DNA from: Streptomyces iranensis
GTDB lineage: Bacteria; Actinomycetota; Actinomycetes; Streptomycetales; Streptomycetaceae
Reading direction: 5' to 3'
Assembly: GCF_017874715.1 (NCBI RefSeq)
Contig: NZ_JAGGLR010000003.1
Location: 186,001-250,000, forward strand
DNA length: 64,000 nt
Shown: positions 7,014-15,792 of the stretch, one piece after another
Layout of the letters: each line of letters begins with the position of its first letter
Numbering within the stretch: position 1 is the stretch's first letter
Position numbers and translations under genes: made by a program
Notes under the pieces: generated by a model
What the model was told of the DNA's origin: nothing
What the model saw: the letters and a program-made list of their open reading frames with translations, nothing else
The model's database searches: none

Positions 7014-9413
7014 TCACACCAGCCGCCACAGATGGTCATCGGTTCCGTTGTCCTCGTACTGCACCACCTGGGCGCTGTTGGCCGTGGACATGCCGTCGAC
7101 CCCCAGCACCTTCTGGCTGTTCTTGTTGCGGACGCGGAACCAGCCGTCGCCGTTGTCCACCTTCCGCCAGAGGTGATCGGCCGTGCCGTTGTCCTCGTAC
7201 TGGACGACGATGGCGCTGTTGGCGGTGGACATCCGGTCCACGCCCAGGACCTTGCCGCTGTGGCCGTTGCGGATCAGGAACCAGCCGTCGCCCCGGTCGA
7301 TCCACTGCCAGGCGTGGTCGCCCGTCGGTGTGTTGTCGAACTGCACCACGCGGGCGCTGTTGGCCGTGGACATCCCGTCGACCGCCAGCACCTTGCCGCT
7401 GTGCTTGTTGAGCAGTCGGCGGAAGGGCGGCTCCGGGGTCCACGCCCGGCCGTCCGGCGAGGCCGTCGGAAAGCAGGTGACGCGCAGCCGGGCGGCGCCC
7501 ATGGGAATGAGGGTGACCGTCTCGGCCGGTGCGTCGGTACGGGCCGGGCTCTGCTGCAGCGGGGTGACCACCTGCTCGTCGTCGGAGACCCACTCGGGGA
7601 TACGGCGCGCCTGGGCGGCCATGCGGACCGGGGTGCCCTCGTGGGTGAAGGGGTTGGCGGCGAGCGGACCGTCGTCGCGGGCGAGGACGGGGAGGGCGCC
7701 GGGGGCGAGGCCGTAGTTCCATGGCGTGGTGGCGTGCACTTCGTACTCGGGGAAGGTGTCGGTTCCGGCGTAGCGCACGAAGTCCTCGCCGATGCGCAGG
7801 GAGTACGTCAGCGGGCCGTGGTCGACGCTGACCGCGCCGTGCTGCGCGGACCAGGTCCGCAGGGCGGTGCGCTGCGGCAGGCGGATCGTCACCACATCGC
7901 CGTCCGTCCAGCTCCGGTCGACCTTGACGAAGGCCGGACCGCCGCGCCCGGCCACCGCCCGGCCGTTGACCTCGATCCGGGGGTTCTCACACCAGCCGGG
8001 GACCCGCAGATGGAGCGGGAAGGCCACCTTCTCGCGGGTGGACAGCGTGAGGGTGATGGTCTCGTCGAACGGATAGTCGGTGTCCTCGGTGACGGTGACC
8101 GTGGTGCCACCGGCCACTTTTGCGGTCACCTCGCATGCGGCGTACATGGAGGCGGCGAGCCCCTTGTCGGGCGTGGCCAGCCACAGCTCCTCGCTGAAGT
8201 ACGGCCAGCCCATGCCGTAGTTGTGCGGACAGCAGCGGTACTGGTCGACGCCCGGCTGGTACGACTGCATCGCGAAGCCGTTCTGGAACTGTCCCTGGGA
8301 CTTCACCGCGTTGTTCAGGTCGACGCTGTTGGCGCTGGTGATGTAGTGGGTGCCGGTGCCCTGGGGATCGAGTGCGGCGGGCAGCATGTTGAACGCCAGG
8401 TCTTCGCAGCGGTCCGCCCATACCGGGTCGCCGGTGATCCGGGTCAGCAGCTCATGGCTGGCCATGAACTCGACGATGCCGCAGGTCTCGAAGCCCTGCC
8501 GGGGGTCGGCGAAACCCGGGCGGTAGTTCTCGTCCCCGGCGAAGCCACCGCCCGGGAACTGGCCGTACGCGCCGAGCACCGACGCATAGGCGCGGTAGGT
8601 CGCCTGTCCGAGCTCGGCGGAGCCGGTCAGCTGGGCGTACTGGGCGGGCTCGCGGAAGCCCTGGGCGATATTGACGTTGTGCGGGGTCGGGATGTTGTCG
8701 ACCCAATCGGCGCCGTACGTATGCATCTTCTGGACGAGGTCGAGGAGGAACGCCTCACCGGTGCGGCGGTGGAGCCATATCGCGGTGTCGATTCCGTCGC
8801 CCCAGCGGTAGGAGACCCAAGCGGAGTCGAAGGCGCCCGCGCCCTGCGCGTTCATGAACCGCAGGAAGCGGGTGAGGAAGGGGACGATGCGCTGGTCGCC
8901 GGTGAATTCCTCATGGGTGCGCAGGGCCATGAGGAGGGGGAGGAACGGCCAGAAGTCGGGGCCGCCGTTCAGCTTTGTCCGCAGGGAGCGCGGTCCGAAG
9001 AAGCCGTCGCTCTGCTGGGTGGCGAGGATGGCGTCGATCCACTTACGGGAGTTCGCGAGCGCCGTCCGGTCACGGGTGGCCACGGCCAGCGGGACATAGC
9101 CACGCAGCCAGTACGGCACCTCCTCCCAGCCGTCCCGGTCCGGGTGGGTCCACCCGGTGGCGTTGACGTCGAGGTAGTGCGAGCGCTCCTCGTAGCGGCC
9201 GCAGAGGCCGTGGAGTTGGATGCGCAGCTGCTCGGCCAGCCAGCCACGCGGGGTGATGCTCCCGGACGGGAGCCGGTCGAAGGCGTCGGGCAGCGGGGCC
9301 CTTGGCCGCTTGGCCGGGGATGCCACGGCGTCCGTGGCCAGGTGCCCGGCGAGCGCGGGGGCGCCGAGGGTGAGGGCGCCGGTGCGGAGGAAGCGACGTC
9401 GGTCGAGGGGCAT
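7014..9413 (-). CDS. Secreted GH127-type glycosidase with C-terminal ricin-like lectin repeats
   Basis: The protein is 799 residues from an ATG at 9413, with AGGAG just upstream. The N-terminus is a Tat signal (RRRFLRTGALTLGAPALAG). The catalytic part matches the beta-L-arabinofuranosidase/DUF1680 (GH127) family: an alpha/alpha barrel with an ETCG motif and a CCPHN motif, matching the Glu and Cys residues that hold zinc and the nucleophilic Cys in GH127. After about residue 670 come three near-identical repeats of about 45 residues, each with GKVLxVDxMSTANSAxVVQ and W motifs, a ricin-B/CBM13-like trefoil. It probably trims arabinose-containing plant glycans outside the cell. Exact substrate specificity is not determined. 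Confidence 0.88.
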   Translation of the reverse strand: MPLDRRRFLRTGALTLGAPALAGHLATDAVASPAKRPRAPLPDAFDRLPSGSITPRGWLAEQLRIQLHGLCGRYEERSHYLDVNATGWTHPDRDGWEEVPYWLRGYVPLAVATRDRTALANSRKWIDAILATQQSDGFFGPRSLRTKLNGGPDFWPFLPLLMALRTHEEFTGDQRIVPFLTRFLRFMNAQGAGAFDSAWVSYRWGDGIDTAIWLHRRTGEAFLLDLVQKMHTYGADWVDNIPTPHNVNIAQGFREPAQYAQLTGSAELGQATYRAYASVLGAYGQFPGGGFAGDENYRPGFADPRQGFETCGIVEFMASHELLTRITGDPVWADRCEDLAFNMLPAALDPQGTGTHYITSANSVDLNNAVKSQGQFQNGFAMQSYQPGVDQYRCCPHNYGMGWPYFSEELWLATPDKGLAASMYAACEVTAKVAGGTTVTVTEDTDYPFDETITLTLSTREKVAFPLHLRVPGWCENPRIEVNGRAVAGRGGPAFVKVDRSWTDGDVVTIRLPQRTALRTWSAQHGAVSVDHGPLTYSLRIGEDFVRYAGTDTFPEYEVHATTPWNYGLAPGALPVLARDDGPLAANPFTHEGTPVRMAAQARRIPEWVSDDEQVVTPLQQSPARTDAPAETVTLIPMGAARLRVTCFPTASPDGRAWTPEPPFRRLLNKHSGKVLAVDGMSTANSARVVQFDNTPTGDHAWQWIDRGDGWFLIRNGHSGKVLGVDRMSTANSAIVVQYEDNGTADHLWRKVDNGDGWFRVRNKNSQKVLGVDGMSTANSAQVVQYEDNGTDDHLWRLV

Positions 9414-9551
9414 CGTGCGGCTCCTGTCGGTGGAGTGCCGAGGAAGACGGGTGGTGCCTGACATCGTTGTCGCGCATCACAGCACGCCACCGGCTCGCTG
9501 TCCATAAGTTCGACAGGCCGCCCTGCCCCGGTGGGCTCTATGCTGAACGCG

Positions 9552-10289
9552 ATGTCCGCACCTCAGGGCCAGGGCCCCACCTTCCGTGAACTCGTCGTCC
9601 AGGCACTGTCCTCCGTCGAGCGCGGCTACGACCTGCTGTCCCCGAAGTTCGACCACACCGCGTACCGGACATCGGCCTCGGTGCTGGACTCGGTGACCGG
9701 CGCCCTGCGCCCGCTCGGGCCCTTCGGCAGCGGCCTCGACGTATGCTGCGGAACCGGCGCGGGCATGGGCGTGCTGCGCCAGGTGTGCCGGGAGCGGATC
9801 ACCGGCGTCGACTTCAGCGCGGGCATGCTGGCTGTGGGCCGGGCTCGTGCGCGGGCGGTGCCGGACGCCCCGCGCACGGACTGGGTACGCGCCGACGCGC
9901 GCGCCCTCCCGTTCGGGCCGGTCTTCGACCTGGCGGTGAGCTTCGGGGCGTTCGGCCACTTCCTGCCGCGCGAGCGGCCCGGCCTCTTCGCCCAGGTCCG
10001 CTCCGTGCTCCGCCCGAGCGGCCGGTTCGCCTTCCCGATCGTGGCACCGGCCCGCCCGGGGTCCCGGCCCTACTGGTCGCTCCTGGCGTTCGACACCGCG
10101 ATGCGGGTGCGCAACGCGGTGTGGCGGCCGTCCTTTGTGATGTACTACCGGACCTTCCGGCTCGGGGATGTGCGGAAGGAGCTGATCGGGGCCGGGTTCG
10201 AGGTCGAGCTGCGGGCACTGGAGGACCTCGGCCGCCGGGTGGACGGCAGTCCGCGCTGCCGGTTGGTGGTGGCCACCCGGCCGGTGTGA
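9552..10289 (+). CDS. Class I SAM-dependent methyltransferase
   Basis: The protein is about 245 residues. SAM motif I is LDVCCGTGAGMG, followed by an acidic strand end (TGVDFSAGML) and motif-II-like VRADARALPFGPVFDLAVSFG. It belongs to the UbiE/Methyltransf_11-like group. The ATG at 9552 is chosen because homologues usually begin just before the TFRELVVQAL-type helix; an in-frame ATG at 9540 and GTG at 9531 are alternatives, and no clear ribosome site distinguishes them. It is divergent from the GH127 gene with a 138-bp gap. The substrate is unknown. Confidence 0.85.
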   Translation: MSAPQGQGPTFRELVVQALSSVERGYDLLSPKFDHTAYRTSASVLDSVTGALRPLGPFGSGLDVCCGTGAGMGVLRQVCRERITGVDFSAGMLAVGRARARAVPDAPRTDWVRADARALPFGPVFDLAVSFGAFGHFLPRERPGLFAQVRSVLRPSGRFAFPIVAPARPGSRPYWSLLAFDTAMRVRNAVWRPSFVMYYRTFRLGDVRKELIGAGFEVELRALEDLGRRVDGSPRCRLVVATRPV

Positions 10290-10324
10290 GCGGGCCGCAC
10301 GTCCACGGGGCCGTTGCCCGGCGC

Positions 10325-10404
10325 GACGTCCAGGCCGTGTGTGAGCCGTTGCGCGGCACGACGTCCAGGCCGTGTCGTCGTCCGGCCGGACGTCCTGGCC
10401 GTGC
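10325..10404. repeat. Three imperfect 16-bp repeats
   Basis: GACGTCCAGGCCGTGT occurs at 10325-10340 and 10360-10375, and a 14/16 variant at 10389-10404. They fill the non-coding gap between the methyltransferase and the SDR gene. No function is evident. Confidence 0.6.
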
Positions 10405-10456
10405 GCGATATGCGGGAACGCCTCGGTGGCCATGTGCTCCTCGACCGCGACGACTC
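10400..10456 (-). pseudogene. Possible truncated amidohydrolase remnant
   Basis: Directly after the SDR stop, the minus strand reads VVAVEEHMATEAFPHI. This resembles the N-terminal metal-site segment of amidohydrolase-2 family enzymes (IAVEEHFATPxF). No start codon or continuing family sequence is present; after about 15 residues it passes into the repeats at 10325-10404. It may be the left-over 5' end of a deleted third gene of the operon. The identification rests on a short match. Confidence 0.3.
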
Positions 10457-11203
10457 CTACGCCCGCCGCCCGCCGTCGACCGACAGCGCGATCCCGGTGA
10501 CGTAGGACGCGGCGTCCGAGCAGAGCCAGACCGCGGCGGCCGCGGCCTCCTGAGGGGTGGCCAGTCGGCCGAGCGGCGTGATCGCCTCCTGCACGGCGAG
10601 CATGTCGGTGCCGGCCGCCACCCTCTCGAGCCCGGGAGTGCGGGTCGGGCCGGGGCAGACCGCGTTGACCCGGATGTCGCGCGGCGCGTAGTCGACGGCG
10701 GCGACCTTGGTGAGCCCGACGATGCCGTGCTTGGCGGCCACGTAGGCGGGAGCGGTCGGGATCGCGTACAGGCCGCCGTTGGAGGCGATGTTGACGATCG
10801 CGCCGCCGCCTTCGAGCAGGGGCAGCTCGTATTTCATGCACAGGAAGGTGCCGGCCAGGTTGACGTGGACCACGCGCTCGAACTCGTCCAGGGGCATCCG
10901 GTCGAGCTGCCGGTGATGTGAGGCCAGACCGGCGTTGTTCACGGCGAAATCGAGTCCACCGTAGGCCGCGAGCGTGCGCTCGACGGCCGCCCGCACGGAG
11001 TGTTCGTCGGCGATGTCGACGCGGACCGACAGCGCTTCCCCGCCGTCCTTCCTGATCATCTCGGTGGTCTCGGCCGCCGTGCTCTCGTCGATGTCGAGCA
11101 CGGCGACCGCGGCGCCGGACCGGGCGAACTCAAGCGCCGTCGCGCGGCCGATCCCACTTCCGGCGCCGGTGACCAGACCCACCTTCCGGGACATGCCGCT
11201 CAT
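10457..11203 (-). CDS. Short-chain dehydrogenase/reductase (SDR)
   Basis: The protein is 248 residues. The cofactor motif TGAGSGIG is at residues 11-18, NNAG is near residue 90, the catalytic YVAAK is near 155 with the upstream Ser in NIASNGG, and the C-terminal end is SVDGG. This is a complete classical SDR of the FabG/glucose-dehydrogenase type. It starts with ATG at 11203, overlapping the stop of the small upstream gene by 4 bp (ATGA). The divergent LysR gene at 11588 probably controls the pair. Confidence 0.92.
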   Translation of the reverse strand: MSGMSRKVGLVTGAGSGIGRATALEFARSGAAVAVLDIDESTAAETTEMIRKDGGEALSVRVDIADEHSVRAAVERTLAAYGGLDFAVNNAGLASHHRQLDRMPLDEFERVVHVNLAGTFLCMKYELPLLEGGGAIVNIASNGGLYAIPTAPAYVAAKHGIVGLTKVAAVDYAPRDIRVNAVCPGPTRTPGLERVAAGTDMLAVQEAITPLGRLATPQEAAAAAVWLCSDAASYVTGIALSVDGGRRA

Positions 11204-11517
11204 ACCAGCGGCTCGTGGTTGGCCCAGGCGACCTTGTAGGGGTGCCGCGACTGCCAGTGCTCGATGACCTCGTGCATACCGGGCGCGGTGAACGCCTTCG
11301 CCAGCGCCTCGGTGTCGGCCACGGCCACTTGCACGATCGCGGTCGCGATCAGCGCCGGAATGGCCTCCTCGCCGGGGATGGGAAGGTGGCGCCGGGTCAC
11401 CACCGACCGTACGAGACCGGAGTCGAGCATGACCCGTTCGATGTCCGTGAGGTATTGGTCGAGTTCGGTTTCGTGCGGCGGCTGATCGAAGGAGACGATC
11501 ATCGTGTGGTAGATCAT
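11200..11517 (-). CDS. Small ferredoxin-fold/A-B-barrel-like protein
   Basis: This 105-residue protein begins MIYHTMIVSFD and alternates strands and helices in the way of dimeric alpha/beta-barrel proteins (Dabb/EthD-like). Family membership is judged by pattern only. Start: ATG at 11517. It overlaps the SDR gene by 4 bp, so it probably acts with the SDR, for example as a small cyclase- or decarboxylase-like partner, but nothing proves a catalytic role. Confidence 0.65.
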   Translation of the reverse strand: MIYHTMIVSFDQPPHETELDQYLTDIERVMLDSGLVRSVVTRRHLPIPGEEAIPALIATAIVQVAVADTEALAKAFTAPGMHEVIEHWQSRHPYKVAWANHEPLV

Positions 11518-11525
11518 GCCTCGAT

Positions 11526-11556
11526 TCTTGGGGGTGTACGCCGATGGTGTCCAAGA
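11526..11556. promoter_or_regulatory. Candidate LysR operator between divergent genes
   Basis: The inverted repeat TCTTGG (11526-11531) / CCAAGA (11551-11556) lies in the 70-bp gap between the small-protein/SDR operon and the divergent LysR gene. Position and symmetry fit a LysR site, but the spacing is loose. Confidence 0.4.
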
Positions 11557-11587
11557 CCGGTTCGGAATCCGGCGATAACCTGGAGGC

Positions 11588-12487
11588 ATGATCGAACTGG
11601 AGACCCGAGAGCTCGAGTACTTCCTGGCGGTCGCCGACGAACTGCACTTCGGCCGGGCCGCCGTCCGGCTCTCGATCGCCCAGCCGGCGCTGTCGAAGGC
11701 GATCCGGCGGATCGAGACCCGGCTCGGTGTCCCGCTGTTCCTCCGCTCCAGCCGGCGCGTCGAGCTCACCCCGGCCGGGGAGGCGTTGCGGGAGCACGGG
11801 CGGCATGCCCTCAACGCGGTCGGCGCCGCCGTCCGGAACGCCCGGCGCGCCGGGGACGCCCAGGCCCATCTGCGGCTCGTGATCAAGCCCGGTGGCGATG
11901 CCGGTCTGCTGTCCGGGATCCTGGCCGGGTACGCCCACCAGCCCGACGCGCGCCGGGTGGACATCCTGTTCAGCGGCCCCGCCGACCGCTCCGACTTCCT
12001 GCGCGACGGCCGGGCCGACGTCGGCCTGCTCTACGCGCCGTTCGACGATCTCGACGGCCTGGCCCACGAGACGCTGTACACCGAGGACCGCGTGGTCATC
12101 GTCCCGTCAGGGCACCGGCTGGCCGGGCGCCCGGCGGTACGCCTGGCCGATCTGGAGGGCGAGACGCTGCCGCGCTGGAAAGGGGTCCCCGGAGGCGACG
12201 GCACCGGTCCCGAGGTCGCCGACGTGGTCCAGATGCTCCACATGATCACGGTGAGCCGGATGATCGGGGTGCTGCCCCGTTCGCTGGTCGAACCGGTCCC
12301 GGACGGCCTGGTCTGCGTCCCGGTGACCGACGCGCCGCCCAGCCGCCTCGTGCTCGCCTGGAACGAGCAGGACCGGCGGCCGCTGGTCGCGTCGTTCGTG
12401 GCCGCCGCGCTCACCGCTCAGATCCGTTCCGATACTCCCCGGGGGCCGAACACGGCGGCAACCGATGCGGCCGTGGCGGCGACCTGA
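11588..12487 (+). CDS. LysR-family transcriptional regulator
   Basis: The protein is 299 residues with GGAGG 5 bp upstream of the ATG. The N-terminal HTH is LEYFLAVADELHFGRAAVRL followed by QPALSKAIRRIETRLG. The effector domain follows, with the VGLLYAPFDD / VIVPSGHRLAG pattern of LysR proteins. It is divergent from the SDR operon and probably regulates it. Confidence 0.92.
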   Translation: MIELETRELEYFLAVADELHFGRAAVRLSIAQPALSKAIRRIETRLGVPLFLRSSRRVELTPAGEALREHGRHALNAVGAAVRNARRAGDAQAHLRLVIKPGGDAGLLSGILAGYAHQPDARRVDILFSGPADRSDFLRDGRADVGLLYAPFDDLDGLAHETLYTEDRVVIVPSGHRLAGRPAVRLADLEGETLPRWKGVPGGDGTGPEVADVVQMLHMITVSRMIGVLPRSLVEPVPDGLVCVPVTDAPPSRLVLAWNEQDRRPLVASFVAAALTAQIRSDTPRGPNTAATDAAVAAT

Positions 12488-12488
12488 G

Positions 12489-12505
12489 GCTGACAACCTG
12501 TCAGC
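12489..12505. promoter_or_regulatory. 7-bp inverted repeat in lysR/metalloprotease gap
   Basis: GCTGACA and TGTCAGC are separated by ACC, 2 bp after the lysR stop and 19 bp before the metalloprotease start. It could be a short terminator stem for lysR or an operator for the protease gene. Confidence 0.4.
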
Positions 12506-12523
12506 TACGCAAGGGAGTTCACA

Positions 12524-13378
12524 GTGCGCTCATTCCTCGCGCGCCTGGCCACCGTGCTGGCCGCCTTGGCCGCGCTGGTCGCCGCGCCCGGTGTCGCGAC
12601 GGCCGCCCCGTCGCGGGTCGCCGACGACTGGAACCCGCCCGCGAACCTCGTACAGCCGCTGGGCGAGGTGTGGAACCACGTCGAGTCGACCTATCCGGAC
12701 CTCTACGGTTTCCGCAACTACGGCTGGGACCAGGTCATGGCCAACAGGGGAAGTGTCAACTACTGCGTCCGCTGGGAGTCCGACGCCCCGGTCAGCGCCG
12801 CGCTGCGCGACCAGATCCACGCCGCGCTGAAGAAGCAGTTCGCCAAGTGGATGGCGGCGATGGTGGAGAACGGCAAGGGCCACAACGCCTGGCCGTACAC
12901 CAACGTCCCGGTCAACATCGTCGGCTGGGCGGTGAAGAACCGCTCGACGCTCCAGTGGACCGACAACTCGGTCGACATCTACGCCGGAAACCTCGACGGC
13001 GGCGGCGCCCCTCAGTGTTCCCCCGACTGCGGCCGCTTCTTCCACCAGGACGGCAACTACTCGCGCTGCCCCGGCGGTGCGGCGCACCACTACGACCAGT
13101 CGCTGTGGCTGACGAAGGGTTTCCAGGGCGGGGCCGGCGGGGACTGGGGCCAGCGCGTGGGACAGGAGTACTTCACCGGTGCGCTGAACCAGGAGAACAT
13201 CCACATCTACCTGCATGAAGTCGGCCACACCTTCGGCCTCGACGACTTCTACGACTGGACCCCGACCGGCCAGTGCTGCTTCCTCATGAAGGCGGGCAGC
13301 GCCACGCAGATCACGGAGTTCGATAAGTGGATGCTCCGTGACTTCTGGCGCCACCTGAAGAGCCGCTACGGCCTCTGA
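12524..13378 (+). CDS. Secreted zinc metalloprotease (HEXXH type)
   Basis: The protein is 284 residues with GTG start and AAGGGAG upstream. A Sec signal peptide covers about residues 1-27, ending with ATAAP. Near residue 230 is HEVGHTFGLDD, the extended metzincin-type zinc motif HEXXHXXGXXD. Several cysteines (YCVRW, QCSPDCG, RCPGG, QCCF) suggest disulfides, as expected of a secreted enzyme. The family is not one I can name precisely. A strong hairpin terminator follows, and the next gene, convergent, encodes a putative peptidase inhibitor. Confidence 0.85.
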   Translation: MRSFLARLATVLAALAALVAAPGVATAAPSRVADDWNPPANLVQPLGEVWNHVESTYPDLYGFRNYGWDQVMANRGSVNYCVRWESDAPVSAALRDQIHAALKKQFAKWMAAMVENGKGHNAWPYTNVPVNIVGWAVKNRSTLQWTDNSVDIYAGNLDGGGAPQCSPDCGRFFHQDGNYSRCPGGAAHHYDQSLWLTKGFQGGAGGDWGQRVGQEYFTGALNQENIHIYLHEVGHTFGLDDFYDWTPTGQCCFLMKAGSATQITEFDKWMLRDFWRHLKSRYGL

Positions 13379-13381
13379 GCG

Positions 13382-13409
13382 CTTCCCCTGCCCGGCTGGG
13401 CAGGGGAAG
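13382..13409. terminator. Bidirectional hairpin terminator
   Basis: A perfect 12-bp stem (CTTCCCCTGCCC with its complement) has the loop GGCT. It starts 3 bp after the metalloprotease stop and lies 10 bp from the end of the convergent inhibitor gene. There is no U-tract, as is common in Streptomyces. Confidence 0.8.
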
Positions 13410-13418
13410 TCGGCCCGC

Positions 13419-13814
13419 TCAGAAATCGCATTCACCGCGCCAGGTGAGGCTGGTGATGGTGGCGTGGTCACCGATGATCAACTTGTAGTCGCCGGGTCCG
13501 GGGTTGAAGTGGAGGCACCTGTCGTACGTCCGTCCGTTGAAGACCCAGGTGGCCTGGATGTGGTCGTGGCCCGGCTGACGGGTGCCGTTGTTGAAGATGG
13601 TGCTGCCGACGATGCCGGTCTGGTGGGAGCCCCGCCAGTTGCCAGTCGTCTTGATCACGGCCGGACCGTCGGTGCCCACGTTGCTGTCGAACACGCAGAC
13701 GTTCCCTGAAGGGCAGTTGGGTGGACTGGGCTCGGCCGACGCGGTGGGCGCACTGGCCAGTACGGCGACGAGGGCCGCGGACATGGCCGCCGTGGCGGCG
13801 AGGCGCTGGTGCAT
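13419..13814 (-). CDS. Secreted peptidase-inhibitor family I36-like protein
   Basis: This is a 131-residue preprotein from an ATG at 13814 with GGGAGGA upstream. The signal peptide ends near ASAEP at about residue 28. The mature part is small and has the CPSGNVCVFDSNVG segment seen in I36/gamma-crystallin-like inhibitors, with four cysteines in total (NCPSGNVC, RCLHF, GECDF). Those secreted Streptomyces proteins include SMPI-type metalloprotease inhibitors. Its gene is tail-to-tail with the metalloprotease gene. Confidence 0.75.
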   Translation of the reverse strand: MHQRLAATAAMSAALVAVLASAPTASAEPSPPNCPSGNVCVFDSNVGTDGPAVIKTTGNWRGSHQTGIVGSTIFNNGTRQPGHDHIQATWVFNGRTYDRCLHFNPGPGDYKLIIGDHATITSLTWRGECDF

Positions 13815-13919
13815 GGTGTTCCTCCCGGCTTCCGTGGGGCGCCCTCCTGGGCGCCCCTTCCGGCAGACAGGGCACCACAATCCGCGGGGACTGGTCCCGA
13901 AGCGCCCGTCAGCGGCCAT

Positions 13920-15674
13920 CTACGAGGAAAACGGACCCACTCGGAACCAGTCGAACTCCGCCACATCGCCCGTGCCCCCGGTCGTCACATCACCCGTGCC
14001 GCCCGTCGCCGGACCGGTGGCGAAGAGCCCCAGGGTGGCCCCGATCCACTTGCCCGCCGTCGCCGGGAACGGCGCCCAGAGCGGCGTGAACCCCCGCCCG
14101 GCCACGTCGGCCGCGAACTGGCACACTGCACCCGGCCGCACACTCACCCGGAGCCGTACGCCCGAGCGCCCCCTCGGCAGCGGCACCGGCGTGATGGCGT
14201 CCACCTCGGCGGCGTCCTGGGCCGCGGTGCGGCATACGAGGACGATCCGGTCACCGTCGTGGCGCAGGCCCACCCAGGCATAGGTCTCGCCCAGGACCAC
14301 CAGCCCGGCCCGGGACCCCGCCGTCGCGGTGGACAGTTTCAGCGAAGTCGTCGCGGTGAACGACTCGGCGGGCAGCCGCTGGCCCAGCACATTGGGCAGC
14401 GACCGGAGGTCATGGGCGACCGGGCTCGGACGGCAGGCCAGCGCGAGCCGGCTCGGGAAGCGGCGCAGCGACCACCACGCCGGATCGGCGTTCGCCTGCC
14501 ACATCCACTGCTTCCCCAGCTCCGCCCCGGTGAAGTCGTCGCTGGTGGCCGGCGCGGTCACCTCCGTCCGCCCGTTCACCCCCGGCTTGGTGTGCACCAG
14601 CACCGGAGCGCCCCGGCCGCTGCCGTCGTCGGTGCCCATCACCGGCCAGCCGTCCGCGCGCCACCGCATCGGCTGGAGGTGCACCACCCGTCCGTAGGCC
14701 CCGCGGTCCTGGAAGTGCAGGAACCAGTCCTCGCCGCTCTCGGTGGTCACCCATGCGCCCTGGTGCGGCCCGTTGACGGGGGTGTCGCCCTGGGCGAGCA
14801 CGATGCGGTCCTCGTACGGGCCCCGGATGGAGCGGGAGCGGAACGCCGACTGCCAGCCATTGGTGACGCCTCCGGCCGGAGCGAAGATCCAGTACCAGCC
14901 GTCCCGCTTGTAGAGCTTCGGCCCCTCCAGCGTGGTGTAGCCGGGGAGGTCATCGCCGTTGATCACGATCCGGCCCTCGTCGAGCAGAGCGGTCCCGTCC
15001 GGGCTCATGCGGTGCAGGGTGAGCCGGTTGTTGACGCCGCTGCGGCTCTTCGCCCATGCGTGGACCAGATACGCCTGCCCGTCGTCGTCCCACAGCGGAC
15101 ACGGGTCGATCAGCCCCTTGCCCGGTTTGACCGGACACGGTGTGCTCCACGGTCCTCGCGGGTCGGTGGCGGTCACCATGAAGATCCCGAAGTCGGGATC
15201 GGGGTAGAAGATCCAGAACTTGCCGTCGTGATGGCGCAGGGCCGGGGCCCACACCCCTTCGCCATGCCTGGGCTCGCCGAAGTGGTCCTTGGGCGACAAC
15301 TCGGTCAGGGCGTGTCCGATGACGGTCCAGTTGACCAGGTCGACCGACCGCAGCACGGGCAGTCCGGGAACGCGGTTGAAGGTGGAGGCCACCAGATAGA
15401 AGTACGGGCCCACCCGGATCGCGTCGGGGTCGGACCAGTCGGCGTTGAGCACCGGGTTCTGATAGCGGCCGTCGCCCAGGTCGGCCACCCACGGCAGGTC
15501 CGTCCGGGCCGGCTCCGGCTCGCCTCGCGGCACCGCGCCACCTGCCTCAAGTGGCCCGCCGGGCCGTGGTGTTGCCGAAGCCGGGGCGGCGCCGCCGATG
15601 GCGCCGAGCACCGTCGATCCGGCGACCGCGCCGAGGCCGGTCCGTAACACCTGCCTGCGACCGTGTCCGCTCAC
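13920..15674 (-). CDS. Secreted GH43 beta-xylosidase/arabinofuranosidase-like enzyme
   Basis: The protein is 584 residues with a Tat-like signal (RRQVLRTGLGAVAG). The five-bladed propeller of GH43 is recognisable: NPVLNADWSDPDAIRV supplies the catalytic base Asp, LIDPCPLWDDDGQAYLVH the central Asp region, and TTLEGPKLYKRDGWYWIF the acid Glu. A C-terminal beta-sandwich of the GH43_C2/DUF1349 type follows (DDFTGAELGKQWMW onward). Near the C-terminus the short sequence TGGTGDV is duplicated. It is divergent from the pectate lyase gene with a LacI-like site between them, which suggests sugar-controlled expression. Confidence 0.9.
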   Translation of the reverse strand: MSGHGRRQVLRTGLGAVAGSTVLGAIGGAAPASATPRPGGPLEAGGAVPRGEPEPARTDLPWVADLGDGRYQNPVLNADWSDPDAIRVGPYFYLVASTFNRVPGLPVLRSVDLVNWTVIGHALTELSPKDHFGEPRHGEGVWAPALRHHDGKFWIFYPDPDFGIFMVTATDPRGPWSTPCPVKPGKGLIDPCPLWDDDGQAYLVHAWAKSRSGVNNRLTLHRMSPDGTALLDEGRIVINGDDLPGYTTLEGPKLYKRDGWYWIFAPAGGVTNGWQSAFRSRSIRGPYEDRIVLAQGDTPVNGPHQGAWVTTESGEDWFLHFQDRGAYGRVVHLQPMRWRADGWPVMGTDDGSGRGAPVLVHTKPGVNGRTEVTAPATSDDFTGAELGKQWMWQANADPAWWSLRRFPSRLALACRPSPVAHDLRSLPNVLGQRLPAESFTATTSLKLSTATAGSRAGLVVLGETYAWVGLRHDGDRIVLVCRTAAQDAAEVDAITPVPLPRGRSGVRLRVSVRPGAVCQFAADVAGRGFTPLWAPFPATAGKWIGATLGLFATGPATGGTGDVTTGGTGDVAEFDWFRVGPFSS

Positions 15675-15714
15675 TGTTCCCTCCGGGGCGACTCATGGGT
15701 GTGGTGCGTCCGTC

Positions 15715-15729
15715 GGTAAGCGCTTGCTG
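15715..15729. promoter_or_regulatory. LacI/CebR-like operator candidate
   Basis: GGTAAGCGCTTGCTG contains the central palindrome AAGCGCTT (15718-15725), the typical core of LacI-family operators. It sits between the divergent GH43 and pectate lyase genes, 41 bp upstream of the GH43 start. Confidence 0.5.
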
Positions 15730-15792
15730 CCGGAGTCTGTCAGCGCGTCGTGGCCTGGGCAAGACGGGGTGAGAATCCGCCACCGGACGATT

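Noticed and set aside
7032..9461. Long plus-strand frame opposite the GH127 gene
   Set aside because: Composition is Val/Gly/Arg-rich and without motifs; the minus strand holds a Tat signal, GH127 motifs and lectin repeats.
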